A stretch of 38,039 nucleotides of DNA from Hydrococcus rivularis NIES-593 (GCF_001904635.1 NZ_MRCB01000021.1:1-38039); one strand, 5' to 3'; shown: positions 17,218-26,389, numbered from the stretch's first letter. The notes: generated from the sequence alone by a model not told the origin. Program-made: numbers and translations.

Positions 17218-18615
17218 TTACACGGCTTGAGAAAACCGATCGCTTTGCTGAGTCCTAAGATAGATATCAAACACGGATGCAATGTTTCTAATCAGCAACC
17301 GTCCCGCCGGAGTCACTCGAATGAGATCGCCCCTGAGTTCGAGCAACCCGTCTGCCTCTAGCAAGCGTAAATCATACCGTTCTTTCAAGAAATACTCTTT
17401 CCAGTCGAGATCGAAGCCGAGATGATATTTGTCTTCAATATCATCTGGTGAAAGCTGAAATTGACACATTAACTCCATAATCGCGGTTCGACGAATGATG
17501 TCGTCTCGACTGAGAGTGACTCCCCTTTCGATTGGTAATTCTTGTGTATCGATCGCTTGATAGTATCGCTTTAACCGTTTATGGTTTTGCACGTAAACAT
17601 CTTGCAACATACTAATGGAAGTCATGCCAAAACCAAGTAAATCGGATTCTGGCTGAGTGGTGTATCCTTGGAAGTTGCGATGCAATTGCCCGTTTCGCTG
17701 AGCGATCGCCAGTTCGTCATTGGGTTTGGCAAAATGATCCATGCCAATGAATACGTAACCATTCCCAGTCAATTCCTCAATGGTCATTTTGAGAATGTTC
17801 AGCTTTTCGGCAGACTGCGGCAAAGCTTGTTGAGGAATGCGCCGTTGAATGGGTTTTATCCAAGGCACGTAGGCAAAATTAAAGACGGCAATACGATCGG
17901 GATCGAGGTCAATCGTTTTACGAACCGTGTCCCTAAATGTCTCTAGGGTTTGATAGGGCAACCCATAGATTAAATCGACGTTGACACTCTCAAATCCTGC
18001 TGAGCGAATCCAATCCATTGCCCCGAACAACATCGCTTCTGGTTGAATGCGATTGACGGCTTGTTGCACTTTGGGATTAAAGTCTTGAATCCCGAAACTA
18101 ATACGGTTAAATCCTAAGTCTCTTAAAAAGAGGACATAGTCTTTGTCTAAAAAACGAGGATTGACCTCGATGGAAACTTCGGCGTTGGGAGCGAATTGAA
18201 AATATTGATTCAATGTCGTCCAAAGGGCTTCAATCTGTTTCAAGGAAAGATAATTGGGCGTACCGCCACCCCAATGAAGTTGGCATACTTGGCGATCGCG
18301 ATCCACGAGAGTGGCAATTTGTTGAATATGGCGACTGATGTAATTGAGATAAGGCTCCGCTATCTGCTTGCGTTGGGTAATAACCGTATTGCAACCACAG
18401 AAATAGCAGGCGGTCTCGCAAAAGGGAATATGACAGTAAAGCGATAGAGGTGTCTTTTTGCGATTCCCCACAGCGATCGCCGCTCTAAAATCAATTTCTT
18501 CAAAGGCTTCTTTGAGTTCCGTTGCGGGTGGGTAGCTAGTATATCGCGGCAAAGGGCGATCGTATTTTCTCAGTAAATTTGGCTCGAATTCGACGGCTTG
18601 GGATAGCAGTTTCAT
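17218..18615 (-). CDS. hemN: Oxygen-independent coproporphyrinogen III oxidase
   Basis: A 465-residue radical SAM enzyme that decarboxylates coproporphyrinogen III to protoporphyrinogen IX without oxygen, in the cytoplasm. The cluster motif is CHIPFCETACYFCGC (CxxxCxxC). The family start YDRPLPRYTSYPPA, HWGGGTPNYLS, SVNVDLIYGLP and GMDHFAKPNDELA are all present. Length equals true HemN rather than HemW-type paralogues. It lies 6 bp downstream of the heme oxygenase gene on the same strand, the same pairing as in Synechocystis (chlAII-ho2-hemN), where this group is used in low oxygen. Confidence 0.95.
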   Translation of the reverse strand: MKLLSQAVEFEPNLLRKYDRPLPRYTSYPPATELKEAFEEIDFRAAIAVGNRKKTPLSLYCHIPFCETACYFCGCNTVITQRKQIAEPYLNYISRHIQQIATLVDRDRQVCQLHWGGGTPNYLSLKQIEALWTTLNQYFQFAPNAEVSIEVNPRFLDKDYVLFLRDLGFNRISFGIQDFNPKVQQAVNRIQPEAMLFGAMDWIRSAGFESVNVDLIYGLPYQTLETFRDTVRKTIDLDPDRIAVFNFAYVPWIKPIQRRIPQQALPQSAEKLNILKMTIEELTGNGYVFIGMDHFAKPNDELAIAQRNGQLHRNFQGYTTQPESDLLGFGMTSISMLQDVYVQNHKRLKRYYQAIDTQELPIERGVTLSRDDIIRRTAIMELMCQFQLSPDDIEDKYHLGFDLDWKEYFLKERYDLRLLEADGLLELRGDLIRVTPAGRLLIRNIASVFDIYLRTQQSDRFSQAV

Positions 18616-18621
18616 GTTCTC

Positions 18622-19374
18622 CTATTCAGCTTTAACAAGTTCAACGGATGTATTACCCGGCGAACGCTCCGTACTCCCTGGCTTGTCTTGACGGGTGAGT
18701 AGCTCGAAAACGCGATCGCCAATAGCAGCTTTCACCTCCGGTTCTAGTTCGTGAACCAGGTCCCGATTCAGTGCAAAGGCATAGTTTGCCTCGTCCACAA
18801 TCTTTTGAGCTAAAGCATCATCAATGGGTAAGGAATCTAAAGTATCGCGGTATTTCTCCTTAAAAGCGCGTTTTGCTGCGACGGTTGCCAGGCGATCGAA
18901 TTCATAAAATGCCGTTCCTTCCCCTGCTGGCAAATTCATCGCCGAACGAACAATGTTTTTTAATGCCTGACCGCCAGAAAGATCGCCCATATACCTAACA
19001 TAGGCATGGGCGATGAGAAGTACCGGTTCCGTTTTAGCAACCTGACGAATGCGAGCAACATAATCTTGACCAACTTGAGAGGGAGCAATTTGCTCTGGCC
19101 AGTTTTCGCCGTAGTAAAAAGCCAAGTCTTTCTCCAGATTTTCTTTGCGATTCAGTTCGGGGAAATAAAGCAAACCGACGACAGGATGATGGCGATGGCG
19201 ATGGAACTCCTCTTCTATGGCGCTGTAGACGAAATACAAATTGGCGATGAGCTTGCGGAAGGGTTCTTTTTCGACAATGCCTTTGAGAAAACATTTCATA
19301 AAGGCTGTATTTTCTGCCATTGTATGAGACTGTTTCGTTCCTTCCCGTAACTTGTTGGCTAAATGACTACTCAT
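18622..19374 (-). CDS. ho2: Heme oxygenase, probably the low-oxygen HO2 isoform
   Basis: A 250-residue heme oxygenase that opens heme to biliverdin for phycobilins. The proximal His is in GTKQSHTMAENT (H17). The distal helix GDLSGGQALKNI and YVRYMGDLSGG are present. It is slightly longer at the C-terminus than usual, ending in a Thr/Ser-rich tail. The isoform call (HO2 rather than HO1) rests on its position next to hemN and hemF, not on sequence alone. It is part of the hemF-ho2-hemN transcript, 45 bp after hemF. Confidence 0.9.
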   Translation of the reverse strand: MSSHLANKLREGTKQSHTMAENTAFMKCFLKGIVEKEPFRKLIANLYFVYSAIEEEFHRHRHHPVVGLLYFPELNRKENLEKDLAFYYGENWPEQIAPSQVGQDYVARIRQVAKTEPVLLIAHAYVRYMGDLSGGQALKNIVRSAMNLPAGEGTAFYEFDRLATVAAKRAFKEKYRDTLDSLPIDDALAQKIVDEANYAFALNRDLVHELEPEVKAAIGDRVFELLTRQDKPGSTERSPGNTSVELVKAE

Positions 19375-19419
19375 AGTAAATTCCTCATGGCTAAAGAAAT
19401 ACGTAGACTTTAACTCAAG

Positions 19420-20466
19420 CTAAATCGACCAGTCTTCAATAGACCAATTGACCCAATCTTGAGGTTTAAGAAAGAATTCGTACAGTTGGGCTTCTGGCGT
19501 TCCGGGTTGGGGTTGGTAATTATATTCCCATCGCGCTAGCGGCGGCAGGGACATCAAAATCGATTCCGTTCGTCCGTTGGTTTGCAAGCCAAAAACCGTG
19601 CCGCGATCGTAAACGAGATTAAACTCTACATAGCGTCCCCGACGGTAAAGCTGGAACTGACGCTCGCGATCGCCATACTGGGTGTCTTGCCGCTGCTCTA
19701 CAATCGGCAGATAGGCTGGCAGAAAAGCGCGACCGCAACTTTGAACGAAAGCAAATAGCTCCTCCCAACTGCGAGAAATCGTCCCAACTTGATGGCTATA
19801 AATAGCTGCCTCACCCTCTGGGTCGGGTCCGCAATAGAGCTTACCGCTAGCATCCTGATAATCAAAAAAGATACCTCCAACTCCTCGCGCTTCCTGGCGG
19901 TGTTTTAAGTAAAAATATTCATCGCACCAGCGTTTAAAAGCGGGATAGTATTCGGGGTGGTGAGCGTCACAAGCCTTCTTAATCGTAGCGTGGAAGTGAA
20001 TGACATCCTCGACAAAGGGATAGTAAGGCGTTAAATCTACGCCGCCGCCAAACCACCAAATCGGTCCTGCTTCAAAATAGCGGTAGTTGAGATGTACGGT
20101 GGGAACGTAGGGATTGCGGGGGTGGAGTACCATCGACGTTCCGGTGGCATAGAAGTCATGTCCTGCCGCCTCTGGACGCTGAGTCAGAATAGAGGCGGGA
20201 AGACTATCTCCCCAAACCTCAGAAAAATTGACCCCGCCTTGTTCAAACACTCGACCGTCTCGAATAACGCGAGTCCGTCCGCCTCCGCCTTCTGCTCTCT
20301 CCCACTTATCTTCTTGAAAGCGTGCTTTACCGTCGAGTTGCTGTAGCGCTTGGCAGATTTCGTCTTGTAAGTCCTGTACGAACTGCTTGGCTCTCTGGCG
20401 AGAATAGGCATGAGGATATGCTGGTGGGGTTGGCTCCTGGAGTCGATTGACTAAATGAGCGTTCAT
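19420..20466 (-). CDS. hemF: Oxygen-dependent coproporphyrinogen III oxidase
   Basis: A 348-residue HemF. Signature blocks include [55 protein letters not shown] and [20 protein letters not shown]. It does the same step as HemN but needs O2, so the operon carries both the aerobic and the anaerobic enzyme. It is the first gene of the unit, divergent from acsF. A palindromic box TAACTATATAGATA lies 31 bases upstream of its ATG. Confidence 0.95.
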   Translation of the reverse strand: MNAHLVNRLQEPTPPAYPHAYSRQRAKQFVQDLQDEICQALQQLDGKARFQEDKWERAEGGGGRTRVIRDGRVFEQGGVNFSEVWGDSLPASILTQRPEAAGHDFYATGTSMVLHPRNPYVPTVHLNYRYFEAGPIWWFGGGVDLTPYYPFVEDVIHFHATIKKACDAHHPEYYPAFKRWCDEYFYLKHRQEARGVGGIFFDYQDASGKLYCGPDPEGEAAIYSHQVGTISRSWEELFAFVQSCGRAFLPAYLPIVEQRQDTQYGDRERQFQLYRRGRYVEFNLVYDRGTVFGLQTNGRTESILMSLPPLARWEYNYQPQPGTPEAQLYEFFLKPQDWVNWSIEDWSI

Positions 20467-20496
20467 TTTTAATCCTTGTTTCGTTTTTACGATTAA

Positions 20497-20510
20497 TAAC
20501 TATATAGATA
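20497..20510. promoter_or_regulatory. Candidate operator, site 1 (hemF side)
   Basis: TAACTATATAGATA fits the inverted repeat TAACTA-N2-TAGTTA with one mismatch in the half-sites. It lies 31 bases before the hemF start, in the 149-bp gap shared with acsF. Confidence 0.5.
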
Positions 20511-20588
20511 TACAGCGTAAATTCTGACTGAGATTTTTCAAAACTTAATAATTTGAGTCGATTACAGTTTTATATTTATAATTTCATA

Positions 20589-20602
20589 TAGCTATTTAGT
20601 TA
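20589..20602. promoter_or_regulatory. Candidate operator, site 2 (acsF side)
   Basis: TAGCTATTTAGTTA differs from the box TAACTA-N2-TAGTTA at one base. It ends 13 bases before the acsF ATG, so a bound protein would cover the leader and block transcription or initiation. Confidence 0.5.
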
Positions 20603-20615
20603 AGCAATTGCACTT

Positions 20616-21692
20616 ATGGTCAATACCTTATCAAAGCCCGCCAAAGAAGAACTCAAGTCCAATCCTCAAGCCCTTATTCAGGAAACAATTCTCACGCCTC
20701 GGTTTTATACGACAGACTTTGAAGTCGCAGCTAATCTAGATCTTTCCCTTCAGGAAACCGCGCTCAAGGCGATGTTGGAAGAGATGCGAACTGATTACAA
20801 CCGCCATCATTTCGTGCGCGATGAAGCATTCGAGCAGACTTGGGAGCATCTCGATGAACAAACGCGCAACTGTTTTATCGATTACCTGGAACGCTCCTGT
20901 GTCTCAGAATTTTCTGGTTTTCTGCTGTTCAAAGAGTTATCTCGCTCTCTCAAACAGCGCAATCCCCTGCTGGCAGAAATTTTTCACCTGATGGCGCGGG
21001 ATGAGGCTCGTCATGCGGGATTTCTCAATAAGGCAATGGGTGACTTTAACCGCTCTTTAGACTTAGCACGACTGACCAAAACTCGTACCTATACGTTCTT
21101 TCCGCTGGAGTGGGTGATTTATACGGTTTACCTGTCCGAAAAAATTGGCTACTGGCGCTACATTATTATTTACCGTCACTTAGAAAAACATCCAGAGCAT
21201 CAGTTTTATCCATTATTTCGTTATTTTGAGAGTTGGTGTCAGGATGAAAATCGTCACGGAGATATTTTCAAGGCACTGCTGCGATCGCAACCCAAACTCT
21301 GGAACAATTGGAAAGCTAGACTCTGGAGTCGATTTTTCCTTTTATCCGTCTTTGCCACCCACAGTCTAACCGTCCAAGAACGGGCAGGCTTCTATCATTC
21401 ACTAGGACTCGACGCGACCGAGTTTGACGAGCAAGTGATTCGCCAAACCAATGAAACTGCGGCACGGGCATTCCCCGCCGTCTTAAATGTTGACCATCCT
21501 GAATTTTTCCCGCGTATGCAACGGTGTGCAAAGCGAAATCTTAAACTAAAAGCGATTAGCGAGAATAACTTCCCTAAGGTAGTTAAGTTTTTGCAAAAAC
21601 TTCCTTTATTAGGAGGAATTTTCTGGGATCTGTTTCGCCTTTACCTGATTAAACCCATTGATGCTGAAGCTTTGCGGGGAACGGTGCGTTGA
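20616..21692 (+). CDS. acsF: Mg-protoporphyrin IX monomethyl ester oxidative cyclase (AcsF, ChlAII-like)
   Basis: A 358-residue diiron enzyme forming the fifth ring of chlorophyll at the membrane. Diiron ligands are in the ExxH pairs RDEARHAGF and QDENRHGD, with further Glu in EFSGFLLFKEL. Family blocks FYTTDFEV, RHLEKHPEHQFYP and FFPRMQRC are intact. Cyanobacteria often have two copies; the one next to ho2 and hemN (chlAII) serves at low oxygen, and I infer that this is that copy from position. It is transcribed away from hemF. Downstream come tandem repeats, a psbA fragment and a terminator. Confidence 0.93.
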   Translation: MVNTLSKPAKEELKSNPQALIQETILTPRFYTTDFEVAANLDLSLQETALKAMLEEMRTDYNRHHFVRDEAFEQTWEHLDEQTRNCFIDYLERSCVSEFSGFLLFKELSRSLKQRNPLLAEIFHLMARDEARHAGFLNKAMGDFNRSLDLARLTKTRTYTFFPLEWVIYTVYLSEKIGYWRYIIIYRHLEKHPEHQFYPLFRYFESWCQDENRHGDIFKALLRSQPKLWNNWKARLWSRFFLLSVFATHSLTVQERAGFYHSLGLDATEFDEQVIRQTNETAARAFPAVLNVDHPEFFPRMQRCAKRNLKLKAISENNFPKVVKFLQKLPLLGGIFWDLFRLYLIKPIDAEALRGTVR

Positions 21693-21717
21693 AAACATAA
21701 GATAGGCTCTTATTTGA

Positions 21718-21749
21718 CTTGACAATTATATAGCTTGACAGTTATATAA
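21718..21749. repeat. Tandem 16-bp direct repeat
   Basis: CTTGACAATTATATAG is followed at once by CTTGACAGTTATATAA. The two units differ at two bases. It sits between acsF and the psbA fragment. The TTGACA boxes are not spaced well from a TATAAT (20 or 4 bases), so an ordinary promoter is doubtful; a regulator site or the scar of a deletion is possible. Confidence 0.6.
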
Positions 21750-21750
21750 T

Positions 21751-21876
21751 ATTTTCAACTGGGCCAATCTGGGCATCGAGGTGATGCACGAACGCAACGA
21801 TCGCAATTTTCCCCTTGATTTAGCTTCGGCTCTAGCGCAACCAGTAGCTTTAGTTGCTCCCGTTGTTGAGGGTTAA
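21751..21876 (+). pseudogene. psbA: C-terminal fragment of photosystem II D1 protein (psbA)
   Basis: The 41-codon frame reads [20 protein letters not shown], then [19 protein letters not shown] and stop. This is the D1 C-terminus (usual form [22 protein letters not shown] plus the extension cleaved by CtpA). The Mn-cluster ligands equivalent to H332, E333, D342 and A344 are kept; H337 is Arg. A stop codon precedes it in frame and nothing of the rest of psbA is present. Its tail is unlike the standard APAING, suggesting a variant D1. Confidence 0.8.
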
Positions 21877-21909
21877 GGGTTAATTTTTTTCTTGCTCTCC
21901 ATATCTTAT

Positions 21910-21942
21910 CAGTACTCTAGAAAGAGTGCTGTTTCTTTTTTT
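21910..21942 (+). terminator. Rho-independent terminator after acsF and the psbA fragment
   Basis: Stem CAGTACTCT / AGAGTGCTG (21910-21918 and 21923-21931, one G-T pair) with loop AGAA, followed by TTTCTTTTTTT. Its last bases overlap the stop codon of the convergent pentapeptide gene. Confidence 0.85.
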
Positions 21943-22666
21943 AATCATGGACAGTTCCATCAGGCATGATTGCACCTCGCAAGTCAGCATCGGTTAAGAT
22001 TGTTCCTGTTAGATCGGCCTCTTGGAGATCGGCTTTCAGCAAAACGGCTCCACTCAGGTTAGCATAACTGAGATCGGCTCCTCGCAAACTAGCTTCGGTC
22101 AGATCGGTAACAAACGGATCGCGATCGAGGATGACACTCAGATTCGCGCGACAGAGTTTAGCTCGATCGAGATTAACTCGATATAAAAGTGCCGCACTGA
22201 GGTTGGCATAGTTTAAGTCTGCACCGCTCAAATCAGCTTTGCCTAAGTCTGTCCGTTGGTCGGAAGTGGGACGAAAATCTACTTCAAACAGAATGGCACC
22301 CTGTAGTTTAGCGCCATGAAGATTGGCACCGCATAAACAAGCTTTACTCAAATAAGCTTCAGTCAGATTTGTTTGCATCAGCTTGGCACCGCTCAAATCT
22401 GCATCCCGCAACACGGCGCGGGATAAATCAGCTTGGCTCAAGTCGCTTCCCCAAAGAATTGCCTCGCTGAGATCGGCTTCTCTAAAGATAGCTTGCATGA
22501 AATTAGTTCTACCCAGTCTCGCTTGGCGTAGATCGCTCCTAGAGAAATCTGCTCCTTTGAGGTTTGCTTTAATCAGTTCTCCCTCCCGAAAATCAAGCTT
22601 TTGAAAATTTCTTTCTCCGGCTGCATATTGTCTCAACAGTTGGTTAACTTCCATGTCATCTGACAT
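21941..22666 (-). CDS. Pentapeptide-repeat protein
   Basis: A 241-residue protein of A(D/N)LXX repeats forming a right-handed beta-helix, from about residue 35 to the end (for example ADFSRSDLRQARLGRTNFMQ and GANLHGAKLQGAILFEVDF). A short helical N-terminal cap (MEVNQLLRQYAAGERNFQKL) is typical of cyanobacterial members. It has no signal peptide. The function of such proteins is mostly unknown. It lies 86 bp downstream of the RND pump gene, and two TAGTTA half-sites (around 22690-22715) lie in that gap. Confidence 0.85.
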   Translation of the reverse strand: MSDDMEVNQLLRQYAAGERNFQKLDFREGELIKANLKGADFSRSDLRQARLGRTNFMQAIFREADLSEAILWGSDLSQADLSRAVLRDADLSGAKLMQTNLTEAYLSKACLCGANLHGAKLQGAILFEVDFRPTSDQRTDLGKADLSGADLNYANLSAALLYRVNLDRAKLCRANLSVILDRDPFVTDLTEASLRGADLSYANLSGAVLLKADLQEADLTGTILTDADLRGAIMPDGTVHD

Positions 22667-22752
22667 TCCCTGAAAAGCCTGATTATTGGTTAGTTATTTT
22701 TACATATAGTTAGGTAGACAGATAAATTTATGTTTATTTCTTTGCCATTCTC

Positions 22753-25700
22753 TTAAACTGGATGACTTGAGTTAACCGACTGTATCTGTTGCTCGCTTAG
22801 AGAAAGAGAGATATTGTCCGATCCAGTACGCGATCGCTTTTCGCCATAATACATTAAGGGAATGACGATTAAGGTCAGAGCAGAAGAGGTCAGCATTCCG
22901 CATAATAACGTCCAAGCTAGTCCCGACCAAACGGGATCGTTGAGAATGCTTAAAGTCCCTAACATGGTCGTTACGCTAGTCAGCAAAATCGGACGAAATC
23001 GTACTGCTCCCGCTTCGAGGATAGCAGTTTTTAAATCGACTCCTTCGCGCAGGCGATCGCCAATAAACTCCAACAGCACGATCGCGTTGCGGACGACAAT
23101 TCCCGCGAGGGCAATTACGCCAATCATGGCAGTAGCGCTAAAGTAAACCCCATTAAGAGAGAACCCGATCAAAATGCCGATTAAGGCCAGGGGAATCGCG
23201 CCCATGATAATCAGAGGCACTTTAAAACTGCGGAATTGACCTACTAGAATAAAATAGATCGACATTACCGCTACCAACATTGCCAATCCCAAATCCCGGA
23301 AAACATCGAGGGTTAGCTTCCATTCCCCGTCCCATTTGATGTTGTAGCCTTGAGGCAAGGGATGGCGCAAGAAATAAATCATTTGGTCGATAACGGCGTA
23401 GACGGAGGAACGATTGCCCATTTCGCCCATCACATAGGTAACGGGTCGTTGATCTTTGTGGAAAATCGGTTCGTCTACGATAGTAGGTTGAAACTCGATC
23501 AGTTCCGTCAGGGGAACGAGATTTCCAGTTGGGGTGGGAATTTGAATGCGAGTAAGGTCGTCAAGATTCTGTCTGTTCGTTTCGGCAAAGCGTACTTGAA
23601 TAGCTACGGGGGAGAGTTCTCCAGGTACTTGCAGGGTAGAAACATTTGCCCCAGCGAGTGCCATATTTAGCGTTTGGGCAATCTCTTGCGCGGTTAAACC
23701 GGCTTGGTTGATTTTGTTGCGATCTACTACCAACTTCATTTGGGGGATCCGATTTTTGACCGAATCGTCAATATCGACTACCTCCTTAGTGTCACTGAAG
23801 ACTTGGCGGACTGTTTTTGCTAACTGACGCAGGCGATCGTAATCGGCACCGTAAATTTCTGCTAGCATGGTCGATCGCACTGGAGGACCGGGCGGATCTT
23901 CGACTAACTTGACAATGGCATTATTAGCTGTTGCAATTGCGCTTAACTGGGAACGCAAGCGGAAAACGATTGTTTCAGAATCTTCTTTGCGAGCCTCTTT
24001 ATTGGTTAAATGAACCCGAATATCGGCAAAATGTTCGCCCGTGCGATCGCTACTGCCTCGCAGCAAGCCATTAAAGTCTATTGGCGCGCCCGTGCCTACA
24101 TAGCTTTCGAATTGCACCACTTGGGGATCTTGGGTTAAAACGGCTTCCATTTCTCGAACGATGCGATCGGTCTCTACTAACTCTTTTCCCAGCGGCGCAT
24201 CGAGTTGGATTAAGAACGTATCTTTATTTGCTTTGGGCAACATTCGGAATTTGACCGCCTCAGTCAAGGGCAGGATAAAACTTGCCAGTAACAAACCCGT
24301 AATGAAAAACAGCACGAAGCGGCGACGTTGGGCAGAGTCGAGTAAGGGTTCTAAGATGCGGCGATATAGCTTGTAGATGCGGGTTTGCCGTACTTTCTCA
24401 GACTCGTTAGCGGCAGATTCTGCCCCATTTCCCGTTTCCCGTTTCGGTTTAATTTTAATTAACCGCAATGCCAGAAAGGGAGTCACCGTCAATGCCAAGG
24501 TGGTACTAATCAGCATGGCGACGGGCACGTTAAAAGGAATTGGCGCCATGTAAGGTCCCATCATGCCAGTGACGAAGCGCATGGGCAGGAAGGCGAGGAT
24601 GACGGTGACGGTGGAGAGAACGATGGGAACGCCTAGTTCGGCTACGGCGGCGATCGCTTCTGAGGTTTTTTCGGAAAAACTCATGTTGGCTTTGAGTGCA
24701 AAGCGACGGTGAATATTTTCTGTCGCCGCGATCGCGTCATCTACTAACGTACCCAATGCCAAAATCAGCGCAAAAAGGGTAATTCGGTTAATGGTTTGAC
24801 CGGCAATCCAACCCACTAACAGCGTTCCTGCCAGGGTTAGGGGAATGACAAAGGCAACAATGGAAGCTTCGCGCCAACCCAAGAAAATTACCAGTAGAGC
24901 TACCACGATCGCGATCGCTTGCAATAAACTGGTGTAAAGATCCCCGACTGCCCTAGATGCCGTCAGTCCATCGTTGCGACTGACCCCAATTTCTACCCCT
25001 GGCGGTAGTTGAGATTTTAGTTCGTCGAGGCGCTTAAAGATCTGCTTGGCAACGGTGACGGCGTTAGTGCCTTTTTTCTTGGCGATGCCGATGGTCACTG
25101 CGTTTTGGCTGACGAATTCTTCCTGGGGATGTTCTTTGGGGTTGGGATAGGGATTGGCGATGTTCCAATCTTTGCGGTAGTGAATGCGCGAATAGGTAAC
25201 GCGATCTCCGAAATCATCTTTGATGGTTGCTACATCCCGCAGATAAATGGGAGATTTGTTGGCTGCGCCGCTAAAGCCGACAATAACATCCCCTAGATCG
25301 GCGGCTGAGGAGAATAAACTGCCCCCTTCAATAAAGAGTCGGTTTTCTCCCGCCGAAACATCCCCCGCGGGGAGTTGGATATTTTCTCCTTGCAGGCGTT
25401 GGGCGATCGCGGTAGGAGATAGTTTGTAGCCGGCTAATTTATCCGGATCTAAATCCACTCGCATGACGCGGGGTTGTCCCCCTGTAATCGTCAAGTTCCC
25501 CGTATTGGGAATGCTGCGTAAGTCTTCTAATAACCTCTCTCCGATGCGGCGCAGTTGGTTATCTGAATATCCCTCTCCCGCGATCGTCAGGGTAACGATC
25601 GGCACGTCGTCAGTAATTGTCGGTTTGACGAGGTAATTTACCCCAGGCGGAAAAATATCTTGCCAATTATATAACTGGTTTTGTAGCTTGAATAGGGAAT

Positions 25701-26067
25701 CTTCCCAGTTTTCTCCGACAAAAAACTGCACCGTAATCTTTGCCCCGGAATTCTGGGAAACCGAATAAATATGCTCGACTCCCGTTATTTCCCGAATTTT
25801 GGCTTCTACTGGAGTCGTAACCGTTTTCTCGACGACCTCTGCGGGTGCGCCTGGATACTGCAAGTAAACGTCAGCCGCCGGAACGACAATTTGCGGATTT
25901 TCTTCTTTAGGGGTAAAGATGACTGCTGCTATGCCAAACACGATAAGAGCAGCAATGAGAAGGATTGTCACCTGGGAATTAATAAAATAGGCAGTAATTT
26001 GTCCTACCAGGTTCGGTTTTTGGATTTCGGCGCGATCGCTCGGCGTTCCGTAGGAATCGTCAGACAT
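22753..26067 (-). CDS. RND efflux pump, inner-membrane transporter
   Basis: A 1104-residue proton-driven RND permease with twelve membrane helices and two large periplasmic loops. The proton-relay motif in M4 is GTLVDDAIAATENIHRRF. The N-terminal loop has QYPGAPAEVVEKTVTTPVE and IYSVSQNSGAKITVQF. The C-terminal half has GIVVRNAIVLLEFI and SGLAWTLLCGML. It is nearer to the broad hydrophobe/CzcA-like pumps of unknown substrate than to AcrB. Its adaptor is encoded four genes upstream (28780-30123), and no outer-membrane channel gene is present. A palindromic box lies 56 bp before the start, so it can be controlled separately. Confidence 0.92.
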   Translation of the reverse strand: MSDDSYGTPSDRAEIQKPNLVGQITAYFINSQVTILLIAALIVFGIAAVIFTPKEENPQIVVPAADVYLQYPGAPAEVVEKTVTTPVEAKIREITGVEHIYSVSQNSGAKITVQFFVGENWEDSLFKLQNQLYNWQDIFPPGVNYLVKPTITDDVPIVTLTIAGEGYSDNQLRRIGERLLEDLRSIPNTGNLTITGGQPRVMRVDLDPDKLAGYKLSPTAIAQRLQGENIQLPAGDVSAGENRLFIEGGSLFSSAADLGDVIVGFSGAANKSPIYLRDVATIKDDFGDRVTYSRIHYRKDWNIANPYPNPKEHPQEEFVSQNAVTIGIAKKKGTNAVTVAKQIFKRLDELKSQLPPGVEIGVSRNDGLTASRAVGDLYTSLLQAIAIVVALLVIFLGWREASIVAFVIPLTLAGTLLVGWIAGQTINRITLFALILALGTLVDDAIAATENIHRRFALKANMSFSEKTSEAIAAVAELGVPIVLSTVTVILAFLPMRFVTGMMGPYMAPIPFNVPVAMLISTTLALTVTPFLALRLIKIKPKRETGNGAESAANESEKVRQTRIYKLYRRILEPLLDSAQRRRFVLFFITGLLLASFILPLTEAVKFRMLPKANKDTFLIQLDAPLGKELVETDRIVREMEAVLTQDPQVVQFESYVGTGAPIDFNGLLRGSSDRTGEHFADIRVHLTNKEARKEDSETIVFRLRSQLSAIATANNAIVKLVEDPPGPPVRSTMLAEIYGADYDRLRQLAKTVRQVFSDTKEVVDIDDSVKNRIPQMKLVVDRNKINQAGLTAQEIAQTLNMALAGANVSTLQVPGELSPVAIQVRFAETNRQNLDDLTRIQIPTPTGNLVPLTELIEFQPTIVDEPIFHKDQRPVTYVMGEMGNRSSVYAVIDQMIYFLRHPLPQGYNIKWDGEWKLTLDVFRDLGLAMLVAVMSIYFILVGQFRSFKVPLIIMGAIPLALIGILIGFSLNGVYFSATAMIGVIALAGIVVRNAIVLLEFIGDRLREGVDLKTAILEAGAVRFRPILLTSVTTMLGTLSILNDPVWSGLAWTLLCGMLTSSALTLIVIPLMYYGEKRSRTGSDNISLSLSEQQIQSVNSSHPV

Positions 26068-26122
26068 GGCAGTTATCCAGATTGATTTCGTCGGTTAAAC
26101 TAATTGGCAATTATTTATTATA

Positions 26123-26136
26123 CAACTATTTAGTTA
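26123..26136. promoter_or_regulatory. Candidate operator, site 3 (RND pump)
   Basis: CAACTATTTAGTTA matches TAACTA-N2-TAGTTA at 11 of 12 half-site bases. It ends 56 bp upstream of the pump start. Confidence 0.5.
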
Positions 26137-26152
26137 TTTAGCAAAATAGAGG

Positions 26153-26389
26153 CTCATACCATTTTTCATTCATTAATGACACAAATGGTCGATCGCCCCC
26201 ACCCCCTACCCCTCTCCTAATTTGGGAGAGGGGAGAAGAATGTATATCGCGAAAACCTGAAATAGTTTTCTAGGGTTGAGGACTAAATTACTTTTGAATA
26301 AAGCAAAAGCGTTATTGCGAACCACTTAAAAAAGAATTGAAACCACTGCTCTATTAAGCTTAAGCTTCCGCGATCCAAAATGGTATGAG
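26153..26389. mobile_element. MITE-like element, complete copy
   Basis: A 237-bp element bounded by perfect 13-bp inverted ends CTCATACCATTTT (26153-26165) and AAAATGGTATGAG (26377-26389). The interior has the hairpin CCCCTCTCCTAATTTGGGAGAGGGG, nearly palindromic, and no ORF. The first 105 bases are repeated at 37935-38039. It sits between the NUDIX gene (5 bp from its stop) and the RND pump promoter, and separates the pump from the operon that carries its adaptor. A target-site duplication is not evident. Confidence 0.75.

Noticed and set aside
21719-21750. Sigma-70 promoter TTGACA...TATAAT
   Set aside because: Spacing is 20 or 4 bases, outside the normal 16-18, and only a gene fragment lies downstream.
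22690-22715. Seventh operator site before the pentapeptide gene
   Set aside because: Only two same-direction TAGTTA half-sites are present, not an inverted pair.
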